This document shows positions 17,506 through 25,586 of a DNA stretch of 64,000 nt, piece after piece. The stretch covers positions 62,001 through 126,000 of the forward strand of contig NZ_JODR01000008.1 in assembly GCF_000725885.1 (NCBI RefSeq). Reading direction: 5' to 3'. The stretch is from Streptomyces albus subsp. albus. GTDB taxonomy: Bacteria; Actinomycetota; Actinomycetes; Streptomycetales; Streptomycetaceae. Under the pieces are notes generated by a model that saw only the letters and a program-made list of their open reading frames with translations, made no database searches and had not been told where the DNA came from. Positions within the stretch are counted from its first letter, which is position 1, and every line of letters starts with the position of its first letter. The translations under genes and the position numbers were made by a program.

Positions 17506-18462
17506 ATGGTGGATGTCGCAGCGTTGGTGGCGGCGGCCCGCGAGGGGAAGCCGCGCGCGGTCGCGCGGCTGATCTCCCTGGTGGAGGGCGCCTCCCCGCA
17601 GCTTCGCGAGGTGATGGCCGCGCTGGCCCCGCACTGCGGCAACGCCTATGTGGTCGGCCTCACCGGCTCGCCGGGCGTGGGCAAGTCGACGACGACCTCC
17701 GCGCTGGTGACCGCGTACCGGGCGCAGGGCAAGCGGGTGGGGGTGCTGGCGGTGGACCCGTCCTCGCCGTTCTCGGGCGGGGCGCTGCTGGGCGACCGGG
17801 TGCGGATGGGGGAGCACGCCTCCGATCCGGGGGTCTACATCCGGTCGATGGCCACCCGCGGCCATCTGGGCGGTCTGGCGTGGGCCGCGCCGCAGGCCGT
17901 GCGGGTGCTGGACGCCGCGGGCTGCGAGGTGATCCTCGTGGAGACCGTCGGCGTGGGCCAGTCGGAGGTGGACATCGCCGCGCAGGCCGACACCAGCGTG
18001 GTGCTGCTCGCGCCGGGGATGGGCGACGGCATCCAGGCGGCGAAGGCCGGGATCCTGGAGATCGGCGACGTGTACGTGGTCAACAAGGCCGACCGGGACG
18101 GCGCGGACGCCACCGTCCGGGAGCTCAACCACATGCTGGGGCTGGGCGAGGCCCGCAAGCCGGGCGACTGGCGTCCGCCGGTGGTCAGGACGGTGGCCGC
18201 CCGCGCGGAGGGCGTGGACGAGACGGTCGCGGCGCTGGAGAAGCACCGCGGCTGGATGGAGGAGCACGGGGTGCTCGCCGAACGCCGCGCGGCGCGGGCC
18301 GCGAAGGAGATCGAGAACATCGCGGTCACCGCGCTGCGGGAGCGGATGGGCGAGCTGCGGGGCGGCAAGCGGCTGGAGGCGCTGGCCGCCCGGGTGGCGG
18401 GCGGCGTACTGGATCCGTACGCCGCAGCCGACGAACTGGTCGAGGGCGTCACCGAGGGGTGA
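17506..18462 (+). CDS. meaB: MeaB-type G-protein chaperone of B12-dependent acyl-CoA mutase
   Basis: A 318-residue GTPase of the G3E family (ArgK/MeaB) that gates loading and protects adenosylcobalamin in methylmalonyl- or isobutyryl-CoA mutase. Walker A GSPGVGKST is near residue 54, switch-region VETVGVGQSE and base-specificity VNKADRDGAD follow, and a C-terminal dimerisation arm is helical. ATG 17506 gives MVDVAALVAAAREGKPRAVARLIS, typical of the family, though GGAG is 11 bases away; ATG 17485 is an alternative. The likely client here is IcmA at 29538, because no methylmalonyl-CoA mutase lies in the window. Confidence 0.92.
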   Translation: MVDVAALVAAAREGKPRAVARLISLVEGASPQLREVMAALAPHCGNAYVVGLTGSPGVGKSTTTSALVTAYRAQGKRVGVLAVDPSSPFSGGALLGDRVRMGEHASDPGVYIRSMATRGHLGGLAWAAPQAVRVLDAAGCEVILVETVGVGQSEVDIAAQADTSVVLLAPGMGDGIQAAKAGILEIGDVYVVNKADRDGADATVRELNHMLGLGEARKPGDWRPPVVRTVAARAEGVDETVAALEKHRGWMEEHGVLAERRAARAAKEIENIAVTALRERMGELRGGKRLEALAARVAGGVLDPYAAADELVEGVTEG

Positions 18463-18616
18463 CGCCCCCGTCCCTGTCCCGCCGGGGCCGCGGCGGGATG
18501 CCCGGTCCGCCGCCGGGCGGGCCTGCTGCGGGCTGTCGCCGCTTGTCGGTCCTCGACGGCTGTGCCAGCCACCCTGCCGGCCTCGCCGGCGGCGGTCGGC
18601 CCCGGCCCTCGCCGGG

Positions 18617-18690
18617 CGGCGTCGGCCCCCGGCCCTGCCCGGGCGGCCGTCGCCCCTCGCCGGACGGCGTCGGCCCCCGGCCCTGCCCGG
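18617..18690. repeat. Degenerate GC-rich tandem repeat between convergent genes
   Basis: An identical 26-base block occurs at 18617-18642 and 18665-18690 (48-bp period), with weaker copies on both sides from about 18590 to 18715. No gene is visible in 18463-18716; the repeat may act as a terminator zone. Confidence 0.6.
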
Positions 18691-18716
18691 TGGCCGTCGG
18701 CCCCCGTCGGGCGGTG

Positions 18717-19415
18717 TCAGTCGTCGTCCTGCTCGGTCTCGTGGTGGAGGACCTTGCCGGAGGTGCCGTCGAGGACGAGTTCGTGCTCCTGGCCCTTCTT
18801 GTCGACGGTCTCGGCCTCCCACCGGCCCTTGTCGTGGTCGTCGCGGTCGGCCTCCAGGCTGACGGAGGTGACGGTGCCGCCGGTCCGGGCGGCGGCCTTG
18901 TCGCCGATCCCGGCGGCGTCGATCTTGGCGGCCCGGACGGTGGCGCGGTCGTCGTCCTTGTGGTCGTCCACCCGGTTGGTGACGACCCCGCCCTTGACGG
19001 CGTCGATCTTCACCTCGTGCCACTTCGCGTCCTTGCCGAGGACGTCGGCCTCCCACACGAGCCGGTCGCGCTCGGTGTCGAGTTCCAGCTCGGTGACGGT
19101 GCCGGGGACGGCCTTGAGCACTGCCCGGGCCGCGCGGTCGTGGGAGAGGGCGCCGGCGCCGGTGTCCTCCGCCCTGTCGCCGTCGTCCTTGCCGTCGTCG
19201 TCCTTACCGTCGTCGTCGTGGTCGCGGCCGTCGTCGTCGCGGTCCTGCCCGTCCGCGTGGTCATCGTCGTGCTCCGCCGGACGGAGGTGCGTCTGCGAGG
19301 CGGTACCGGCCTTGTCGCCGTCGCCGTCGTCGCCCGCGACGCCGAAGGCGGTCGCCGTGCCCCCTCCGATTAGGACGGCTGCGGTGACGGTCGCGATGAT
19401 GACCTTGCGCTTCAT
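18717..19415 (-). CDS. Secreted Asp-rich PepSY-domain protein
   Basis: A 232-residue exported protein. Residues 1-27 form a signal peptide (MKRKVIIATVTAAVLIGGGTA). Next is a run of about 50 residues dominated by Asp with Gly, Lys and His. Two PepSY-like repeats follow, near residues 90-150 (ELELDTERDRLVWEADV) and 160-225 (SVSLEADRDDHDKGRWEAE). GAGGAG eight bases before ATG fixes the start. It is divergent from the two-component operon at 19540 with an ordered repeat between. PepSY domains often modulate proteases or bind ligands in the envelope; the Asp-rich tract suggests cation binding. Both roles are inference. Confidence 0.88.
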   Translation of the reverse strand: MKRKVIIATVTAAVLIGGGTATAFGVAGDDGDGDKAGTASQTHLRPAEHDDDHADGQDRDDDGRDHDDDGKDDDGKDDGDRAEDTGAGALSHDRAARAVLKAVPGTVTELELDTERDRLVWEADVLGKDAKWHEVKIDAVKGGVVTNRVDDHKDDDRATVRAAKIDAAGIGDKAAARTGGTVTSVSLEADRDDHDKGRWEAETVDKKGQEHELVLDGTSGKVLHHETEQDDD

Positions 19416-19479
19416 GAGTACGGCTCCTCGGGTCGTTCGCTGTCGGTGCTTGCGATGACTCCACGGTCGCCCGCCGTCG

Positions 19480-19516
19480 CTGAACGTGAGCTGAAGCATC
19501 CTGAAGCCTTCTTCAG
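19480..19516. promoter_or_regulatory. Putative response-regulator binding array (CTGAA repeats)
   Basis: CTGAAC (19480), CTGAAG (19491), CTGAAG (19501) and inverted CTTCAG (19511) occur at 10-11-bp spacing, one helical turn each. OmpR/PhoB-type regulators typically bind such phased direct repeats. The array ends 23 bp before the regulator ATG and lies 64 bp upstream of the divergent PepSY gene start. Confidence 0.55.
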
Positions 19517-19539
19517 CCGCGGTTTGGCAGGGTGGGCGC

Positions 19540-20244
19540 ATGCGCCTGCTGATCGTGGAGGACGAGCGGCGACTGGCCCGGTCGCTCGCCAAGGGCCTGA
19601 TGGCCGAGGGATTCGCCGTGGACGTCGTGCACGACGGCGCCGAAGGTCTGCACATGGCCGTCGAGAACGACTACGACCTGATCGTGCTCGACATCATGCT
19701 GCCCGGCATGAACGGCTACCGCGTCTGTGCGGCACTGCGCGCCGCCGGCGACGAGACGCCCGTCCTGATGCTGACCGCCAAGGACGGGGAGTACGACGAG
19801 GCCGAGGGCCTGGACACCGGTGCCGACGACTACCTCACCAAACCGTTCTCCTACGTCGTGCTGCTGGCCCGCGTACGGGCGCTGCTGCGGCGCCGGACGC
19901 GCGGCGCGAAGACGGTCCTGCGGGTGGGCGAGCTGACCGTGGACCCGGCCGCGCAGCGGGTGAGCGTGGGGGAGCGGGAGGCGGCGCTGACGGCCAAGGA
20001 GTTCGCCGTACTCGAATACCTGGCCGTACGGGCGGGCGAGGTGGTCTCCAAGACGGAGATCCTCGAACACGTCTGGGACTTCGCCTACGAGGGCGACGTC
20101 AACATCGTGGAGGTCTATGTGAGCGCCCTGCGCCGCAAACTGGGCGCGGGGTGGATCGCGACCGTACGCGGCGCCGGGTACCGGCTCCAGGACGGCGGCG
20201 CGGCCACCGGCCGTAGTGCGCGAAGCGGCGGCAGCGGTGCGTAG
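19540..20244 (+). CDS. OmpR-family response regulator
   Basis: A 234-residue regulator. The receiver domain has the acidic pocket at Asp8/Glu9, phospho-acceptor Asp51 in IVLDIMLPGMNGY, Thr79 and Lys101 in TKPF. The C-terminal winged helix (residues about 130-222) shows LTAKEFAVLEYLAV and NIVEVYVSALRRKL, which carries the recognition helix. The kinase gene begins before its stop, so the two are translationally coupled. The phased CTGAA repeats just upstream suggest autoregulation and control of the divergent PepSY gene. Confidence 0.94.
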   Translation: MRLLIVEDERRLARSLAKGLMAEGFAVDVVHDGAEGLHMAVENDYDLIVLDIMLPGMNGYRVCAALRAAGDETPVLMLTAKDGEYDEAEGLDTGADDYLTKPFSYVVLLARVRALLRRRTRGAKTVLRVGELTVDPAAQRVSVGEREAALTAKEFAVLEYLAVRAGEVVSKTEILEHVWDFAYEGDVNIVEVYVSALRRKLGAGWIATVRGAGYRLQDGGAATGRSARSGGSGA

Positions 20245-21703
20245 GGCCTCCGTCCGGGTACGCGCGGCACTCGGCGCCACCGTGGTGGTGGCGCTCGCCC
20301 TCGTGGCCGCCGGCTTCTTCGTCGTCGCCACCCTGCGCGACGGCCTCGCGGGAACGGCACGGCTCGGCGCGGAGAACGCCGCGCGGAGCACGGCGGCCCA
20401 GGCGGGCCACACCGCCCGCGGCGCGATCCCGGACCTGGACGGCCTCGACGGGGACGAGCCCGTACAGGTCGTGGACGCCTCCGGAAGGGTGCTGGGTGCC
20501 AGCGACCCGCTGGAAGGACGCGGCCCGGTGGCCGACTTCGCCCGGGTGGACAAGCCGGACGAGGGGGACGGCGGGTCCGATGACGACGGCGGGGACGACG
20601 ACGGCGACGACGGCGACGGCGTCGAGGTGGACTCCGACAGCGAGCACAAGACGCTCTCCTTCCCGGTGGACGACGACGGCGATGTGACCTACGACAAGGA
20701 CGACATCGTCGGCTCGCAGGACTTCAGCGTCGCCGCCGTCCAGGGCCGCACCCGCGACGGCACCCCCGTGACCGTCTACGCCGGTGCCTCCCTCGGCGCC
20801 CAGCAGGAAGCCGTCTCCACGGTGACGCGCTCGATGCTGTTCGGCCTGCCCGTGCTCCTCGTCGTCGTCGGCGGCGTCACCTGGCTGGTCACCCGGCGGG
20901 CGCTGCGTCCTGTCGAGGGCATCCGGCAGGAGATGAGCGCCATCACCGCCAGCACCGACCTCTCCCGCCGGGTGCCCGAACCCGAGGCCCGCGACGAGGT
21001 GGCCCGGCTCGCCCGCACCACCAACGAGACCCTCGCCGCGCTGGAAGCCTCCGTCGAGCGGCAGCGGCGGTTCGTCGCGGATGCCTCACACGAACTCCGC
21101 AGCCCCATCGCCTCCCTGCGCACCCAGCTGGAGGTGGCAGCCGCACACCCCGAACTCCTCGACGTGGACGGCGCCGTGGAGGACACCGTGCGGCTCCAGG
21201 CGCTCGCCGCCGACCTGCTGCTGCTGGCACGGCTGGACGCGGGCGAGCGGCCCGCGGGCAAACGGGTCTCCCTCGCCGAGCTGGTACGGGAACACGTCGC
21301 CCAGCGGGCCGGCGATCCGCATCCGGTGCGGCTGCCCGCCCTGGACGACGGTGAGGTGCTCGGCTCGGCCGGGCAGCTCGCACGTGTCCTGGGCAACCTC
21401 CTGGACAACGCCCAGCGCCACGCGGCCTCGCAGGTGACGGTCCGGGTACGGCGCGAGGGCGGCGGCGCGCTCGTGCTCGCCGTCGAAGACGACGGCGCGG
21501 GCGTGCCCGAGGACGAGCGGGAGCGGATCTTCGAACGGTTCGTGCGGCTGGACGACGCCCGGTCACGGGACGAGGGCGGCGCCGGACTGGGGCTCGCCAT
21601 CGCCCGCGACGTCGCCGAGCGGCACGGCGGCACCCTCCGCGTGGAGGACTCCGAGGCGGGCGGGGCCCGCTTCGTGCTGCGGCTCCCCGGCGCGGACGGC
21701 TGA
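20216..21703 (+). CDS. Sensor histidine kinase with Asp-rich extracytoplasmic domain
   Basis: About 495 residues from GTG 20216 (GTG 20240 would give 487). TM1 is near residues 18-39. The external loop contains a strongly acidic stretch near residues 113-145, rich in Asp and Gly. TM2 is near 208-226, followed by HAMP and the dimerisation domain with the phospho-acceptor His in ADASHELRSPIASLR. The ATPase domain has LGNLLDNAQRHA (N box), EDDGAGVPEDE and GAGLGLAIA. The acidic loop echoes the Asp-rich PepSY protein encoded divergently, which points to a cation or cationic-peptide signal. That signal is inferred. Confidence 0.93.
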   Translation: MREAAAAVRRASVRVRAALGATVVVALALVAAGFFVVATLRDGLAGTARLGAENAARSTAAQAGHTARGAIPDLDGLDGDEPVQVVDASGRVLGASDPLEGRGPVADFARVDKPDEGDGGSDDDGGDDDGDDGDGVEVDSDSEHKTLSFPVDDDGDVTYDKDDIVGSQDFSVAAVQGRTRDGTPVTVYAGASLGAQQEAVSTVTRSMLFGLPVLLVVVGGVTWLVTRRALRPVEGIRQEMSAITASTDLSRRVPEPEARDEVARLARTTNETLAALEASVERQRRFVADASHELRSPIASLRTQLEVAAAHPELLDVDGAVEDTVRLQALAADLLLLARLDAGERPAGKRVSLAELVREHVAQRAGDPHPVRLPALDDGEVLGSAGQLARVLGNLLDNAQRHAASQVTVRVRREGGGALVLAVEDDGAGVPEDERERIFERFVRLDDARSRDEGGAGLGLAIARDVAERHGGTLRVEDSEAGGARFVLRLPGADG

Positions 21704-21708
21704 CCGGC

Positions 21709-21724
21709 GGGACGGCACCGTCCC
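21709..21724 (+). terminator. Short hairpin after sensor kinase gene
   Basis: GGGACGG and CCGTCCC pair across CA directly after the stop. The following 110 bp are low-complexity CGCTC-type repeats before the convergent MarR gene. Confidence 0.45.
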
Positions 21725-21836
21725 CGGCGCGGGACGGGACGCCCGGCCGCTCATGCTCGGTCGCTCTCGCGTTCAATCGCTCTCGCGCGCGGTCGCCCCG
21801 TCGCTCGGACGCTCGGCCGGCCGGTCCCTCCGTCGC

Positions 21837-22310
21837 TCAGACGCGGCCCCGCTCGGCGCGCAGCTTCTCCGCGACCGGGCGCAGGGTGCGCTCCAGATGG
21901 GCCAGGTCGGCGGCGGAGACGCTGTCGATGAAGTGGCGGCGGACCGAGGCGACGTGGTGCGGTGCCACCCGGCGCATCGTGGTCCAGCCCTCGTCCGTCA
22001 GGACGGCGAACAGGCCCCGCTTGTCCGACTCGCAGGACTCGCGCCGCACCAGCCCGGCCTTCTCCATCCGGGTGATCTGGTGGGACAGCCTGCTCTTCGA
22101 CTGGAGCGTGGCCGCGGCCAGGTCGGTCATCCGCAAGCGGCGGTCCGGCGACTCCGAGAGGTTCACGAGGATCTCGTAGTCGTTGAGGGTGAGCCCGAAC
22201 GGCTGGAGATCACGTTCGAGCTGATAGCTGAGCAGCTTGCTGACGTCCAGGTGCATGCGCCAGGCGCGCTGCTCTTCCTCGGTGAGCCAACGGGTGTCGT
22301 CGGTGTCCAT
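21837..22310 (-). CDS. MarR-family transcriptional regulator
   Basis: A 157-residue winged-helix regulator. The N-terminal dimer helices contain EEEQRAWRMHLDVSKLLSYQ. The DNA-binding part is RMTDLAAATLQSKSRLSHQI (recognition helix), with wing RRESCESDKRGLFAVLT. It lies on the same strand 137 bp downstream of the AIM24 cluster and could be co-transcribed with it or respond separately. The ligand is unknown; a second, distantly related MarR gene is at 28434. Confidence 0.9.
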   Translation of the reverse strand: MDTDDTRWLTEEEQRAWRMHLDVSKLLSYQLERDLQPFGLTLNDYEILVNLSESPDRRLRMTDLAAATLQSKSRLSHQITRMEKAGLVRRESCESDKRGLFAVLTDEGWTTMRRVAPHHVASVRRHFIDSVSAADLAHLERTLRPVAEKLRAERGRV

Positions 22311-22447
22311 GCTGTGAGACTTTACCCAGACTCGTACACACGTGCTTACTCGGTGTGGCGTAAAGATGTCGCAGCGTCGTCGTCGGAGCGTACGGCGGCC
22401 GTGCGGTCACCGACAGCGGTGAGCGGCTCCGCGGTGCGCGCGTGCCG

Positions 22448-23275
22448 TCACAGTCCGAAGCGCCGTTGCAGACTGCCGAGCTGGCCGGGAAGCTGCGGGC
22501 CCCCGTGGCCGCCCTGGCCGCCCTGCCCGTGCCCCTCGGGCCCGCCTTGCGGTACGCCGGGCTCGTGCGGCACCTCGCCGGTGTCCCGGCCGGGCAGCAG
22601 CGCCTCGGTCGACTGGATCAGCACCGTGCCCGCCCCGACGAACTCGAACTGGTGCTCCTCGCCGGAGGCCCCGCCCAGCCCGGTGAGGGCCCGCACCCCG
22701 CCCATGACGCCCCGCAGATAGGCGTGGTCGTAGTGGTGGCACGGCGAGGGGCAGTCGGCCCAGCCCACCAGCGCCTGCGGATCGACACGCACCGGCGGCT
22801 CCACGAAGTGGATCTCACCGTTGGAAGCCGCGACGAACTTCCCCGTACCGATCAGGGTCAGAAAACCGGGCACGATCGACTGCTTCAGCGACAGGGCGGG
22901 ATCGAAGGCGAGCAGATTGCCCGCCCGCACGGTCAGATTGCCGTCCTCCAGGTCGAAGGAGTTGACGTCGAAGGCACGGTCGGCCAGCAGCAGCTTTCCC
23001 CGCCCCTCCGCGACCACCCAGTCCGCCGCGTGCAGCGGGGAGTGGAAACTCGTGGCGACCAGCCGGTCCAGCGGGCCGTGCCCGACGCCGTGGAAGTCGA
23101 TCTGCCCGTAGTAGGCGATCATCTTCCCCTTCTGGAGGAACCACCGGCCGTCCAGATCGACGGCGAAGGCGTACGGGTTGACGTTGTCGTTCGCCGGCAG
23201 CGTGACCGCGTCGTACACCTGGTAACCCTGCGGGACGGCGCCCTGCGGCCCGTGGCCGTGCGGTGGGTGGGACAT
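22448..23275 (-). CDS. AIM24-family protein (third of three)
   Basis: A 275-residue all-beta protein of the AIM24/TIGR00266 family. Characteristic pieces are DLDGRWFLQKGKMIAYYGQ, the Asp/Asn/Gly-rich strands FDLEDGNLTVRAGNLLAFDP and EHQFEFVGAGTVLIQSTE. Its last 35 residues add a Gly/Gln/His-rich tail absent from the two upstream copies. The ATG directly abuts the stop of the second copy. The family is widespread in bacteria and mitochondria, but its biochemical role is unknown. Confidence 0.88.
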   Translation of the reverse strand: MSHPPHGHGPQGAVPQGYQVYDAVTLPANDNVNPYAFAVDLDGRWFLQKGKMIAYYGQIDFHGVGHGPLDRLVATSFHSPLHAADWVVAEGRGKLLLADRAFDVNSFDLEDGNLTVRAGNLLAFDPALSLKQSIVPGFLTLIGTGKFVAASNGEIHFVEPPVRVDPQALVGWADCPSPCHHYDHAYLRGVMGGVRALTGLGGASGEEHQFEFVGAGTVLIQSTEALLPGRDTGEVPHEPGVPQGGPEGHGQGGQGGHGGPQLPGQLGSLQRRFGL

Positions 23276-23926
23276 CTACAGCTTCTCCTCACTCGCCTGC
23301 ACGAACACCGCGCCCGTCCCCGACAGTTCGAGCTGGAACGCCTCGCCCGAGCCGCGGCCCACCATGTCGCGCCAGCCCAGCGCCGAGGACAGCCTGTTGC
23401 GTACGTCGCCGAAGTGCGCCACGTAGGCCTGCGGATCCACGTGCACGGGCCGGCCGGGCGAGATCTCCAACTGGACGATGCCGCCGTGCGCCATCACCGC
23501 AGCCGAGCCCGTCCCCGTCAGCGTCGTGGTGAACAGCCCCTGGCCGCTGACCTGGCCGCGCACCATGCCCATCACCCCGCCGTCCCGGCCCAGGAACAGC
23601 GTGCCCTGACGCAGGCTGCCGTCGAAGGCGAGCAGCCGGTCCGCCTCCACGCACAGGGTCTGCCCGTCCAGTTCGATCACCTCGACGTGGTGGCCACCGT
23701 GCCCGAACATCACCGTGCCGTCGCCCTCCACGGTCATCAGCGGCGTGGCCTCGCCCGCAACCCGCCGGCCGATCATGGACAGCACACCGCCCTGGCCGCC
23801 CTGGATGTTGGGCGTGAACGTCACCTCGCCGGTGTAGCCGATCATGGCGCCGCGCTGGCTGAACAGCCGCTGCCCCGGCACCACCCGGGCCTCGACGAGC
23901 TTGCTGGACAGTTCACGGAACGGCAT
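23276..23926 (-). CDS. AIM24-family protein (second of three)
   Basis: A 216-residue family member starting MPFRELSSKLVEARVVPGQR. It has the repeated beta units (GAMIGYTGEVTFTPN, CVEADRLLAFDGSL, EISPGRPVHVDPQAYVAH) and the terminal GSGEAFQLELSGTGAVFVQA. Its ATG shares one base with the TGA of the first copy, and the third copy starts immediately after its stop, so all three are translationally coupled. Longer frames over this segment are shadows. Confidence 0.88.
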   Translation of the reverse strand: MPFRELSSKLVEARVVPGQRLFSQRGAMIGYTGEVTFTPNIQGGQGGVLSMIGRRVAGEATPLMTVEGDGTVMFGHGGHHVEVIELDGQTLCVEADRLLAFDGSLRQGTLFLGRDGGVMGMVRGQVSGQGLFTTTLTGTGSAAVMAHGGIVQLEISPGRPVHVDPQAYVAHFGDVRNRLSSALGWRDMVGRGSGEAFQLELSGTGAVFVQASEEKL

Positions 23927-24570
23927 CAGACCTCCCCCGCCGGCGTCTCGCGCTCGCTCGGCTGCACATAGACGATGCCCTCGCCCTCGAACCGGACCTG
24001 GAACGCCTCGCCGGAGCCCTCCCCCAGGAACGTGCGGAAGTTCACACCCGACTGGAAGCTCTGCCGCAGCTCCCCCTGGTGGGCCACATAGGCGCCGGGA
24101 TCCACCTGGAGCGGCATGCCGCGGGTGACCCGCAGCAGCACCGCGGGACCGTCCGACATCACCGCCGCCCAGCCCGTGCCCTCCACCGAAGTGGTGAAAA
24201 GGCCCCCTCCCTGGGAAGCGCCGCGCAGCCCGGTGAATGTCGTACCGGTGCGCAGCCCGCCGTCCGTGCACAGCAGATTGCTCGCCTCCACGTGCAGCTT
24301 CCCGCCGTCCAGCCGGACGAGGGAGATGTCGGCGGCACGGTCGGCGAAGTAGCAGGTGCCCCGCCCCTTCACCTCCATGACCGTCATCTGCTCACCGGTC
24401 AGCCGGCGGGTGACCATGCCGCGCAGGCCCTCGCCGCCGCCGGTCAGCTTCTTGAACGCCATCTCGCCGTCGTAGGCGACCATCGAGCCGTTCTTCGCCT
24501 TGACCATGTCGCCGCCCCCGTCGAGCGTGACGGCCAGCACCTTGGTGCCCTGAAGTCGGAACCGAGCCAC
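23926..24570 (-). CDS. AIM24-family protein (first of three)
   Basis: A 214-residue member that opens the minus-strand operon. Motifs parallel those of the second copy: GSMVAYDGEMAFKKLTGG, HVEASNLLCTDGGL, RVTRGMPLQVDPGAYVAH and GSGEAFQVRFEGEGIVYVQP. GTG at 24570 is the start; the ribosome site is weak. It is divergent from the DUF3817 gene across 93 bp. Confidence 0.87.
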   Translation of the reverse strand: MARFRLQGTKVLAVTLDGGGDMVKAKNGSMVAYDGEMAFKKLTGGGEGLRGMVTRRLTGEQMTVMEVKGRGTCYFADRAADISLVRLDGGKLHVEASNLLCTDGGLRTGTTFTGLRGASQGGGLFTTSVEGTGWAAVMSDGPAVLLRVTRGMPLQVDPGAYVAHQGELRQSFQSGVNFRTFLGEGSGEAFQVRFEGEGIVYVQPSERETPAGEV

Positions 24571-24663
24571 GCTGCGAACCTACCCTGGGCCCCGCGTTCC
24601 ACGGCAGTGCTGCCACAATGGCAGAGCTTGTGCTTCCCTTCACAAACGATCTGAGGACCTGCC

Positions 24664-25062
24664 GTGGCCATACTGGAAACTCCTAGCGGCCTGCCGCCCA
24701 AATCGGTCTCCGCGCTGCGCCGCCTGCGACTGACCTCGGTCCCCGAGGGCGTCTCCTTCCTCCTCCTGCTGGTCTGTTCCGTGCTCAAGCGCACCACGGA
24801 CTTCAACGCCGTGCCGGTCATGGGAGCGGTCCACGGCATCCTCTTCATCCTCTACGTCATCTTCTGGGCCGACGCCTGGAACCGCATCAAGTGGCCCTTC
24901 GGCCGCGCCGCCCTCTACTTCGTCCTCTCCGTGCTGCCCACCGGTGGCTTCTTCGCGGACAGGATGCTCCGCGAGGAGGAGAAGGCCGGCATCATCGCCG
25001 CCCGCGCCCGCAAGGAGCAGAGCGGCACGGTCAACGCCGGCGGAAACGCGGCCACGTCATGA
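24664..25062 (+). CDS. DUF3817 membrane protein
   Basis: A 132-residue integral membrane protein with three hydrophobic segments, including [13 protein letters not shown] and a family-typical [16 protein letters not shown]. It ends with [15 protein letters not shown] before a short polar tail. GTG start with GAGGA six bases upstream. Its last codons overlap the thiamine-binding gene by ATGA. A paralog lies at 29082. The function is unknown. Confidence 0.88.
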   Translation: MAILETPSGLPPKSVSALRRLRLTSVPEGVSFLLLLVCSVLKRTTDFNAVPVMGAVHGILFILYVIFWADAWNRIKWPFGRAALYFVLSVLPTGGFFADRMLREEEKAGIIAARARKEQSGTVNAGGNAATS

Positions 25063-25355
25063 TCGTCGCCTTCTCCGTCACCCCGCTCGGCGTCGGCGAG
25101 GACGTGGGGGAGTACGTCGCCGAAGCGGTACGGGTCGTCCGCGAATCCGGACTGCCGCACCGCACCGACGCGATGTTCACCTCGATCGAGGGCGAATGGG
25201 ACGCCTGCATGGACGTCGTACGGCGGGCCGTCGCCGCGGTCGAGGCCCGCGCCCCGCGGGTCTCCCTCGTCCTGAAGGCCGACATCCGCCCCGGCGTCAC
25301 CGACGGCCTCACGGCGAAGGTCGCCACGATCGACCGCCACCTCGCGGCCGACTGA
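25059..25355 (+). CDS. Thiamine-binding (MTH1187/YkoF-like) protein
   Basis: A 98-residue ferredoxin-like-fold protein beginning [20 protein letters not shown] and carrying [18 protein letters not shown], the hallmark of the MTH1187 family. The family forms tetramers and some members bind thiamine. It is coupled to the DUF3817 gene by a four-base ATGA overlap, suggesting a joint membrane-associated function. The ligand is not certain from sequence. Confidence 0.85.
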   Translation: MIVAFSVTPLGVGEDVGEYVAEAVRVVRESGLPHRTDAMFTSIEGEWDACMDVVRRAVAAVEARAPRVSLVLKADIRPGVTDGLTAKVATIDRHLAAD

Positions 25356-25374
25356 CACCACCGCCCCACGAAGG

Positions 25375-25492
25375 GCTGGTGCCCCCGCCCCGCCCCCGCG
25401 CACGGTTGGTGCCGGCGGCCACCCGGAGAGCTGGTGCCCCCGCCCCCCGCGCACGGCTGATGCCGGCCGCCCTGCGCACGGCTGGTGCCCCC
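25375..25492. repeat. Degenerate tandem repeat, intergenic
   Basis: Two related units of about 45 bp (25375-25420 and 25430-25471) plus a partial copy (25474-25492) share GCTGGTGCCCCCG and GCGCACGG blocks. No gene is seen in 25356-25586. Confidence 0.6.
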
Positions 25493-25521
25493 GTGGGACA
25501 GCACCCCGGCGGTGCCGCACC

Positions 25522-25549
25522 TGGCGCCGCGGATCCGGCTCCGCGGCGC
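25522..25549. terminator. Strong hairpin terminator
   Basis: The 11-base arms GGCGCCGCGGA and TCCGCGGCGCC are perfectly complementary with a six-base loop. It lies between the convergent thiamine-binding and ArsR-type genes and can serve both. Confidence 0.75.
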
Positions 25550-25586
25550 CGCTGGGCGGGGGACGTGAGTGTCGTACCCCGCCGTT

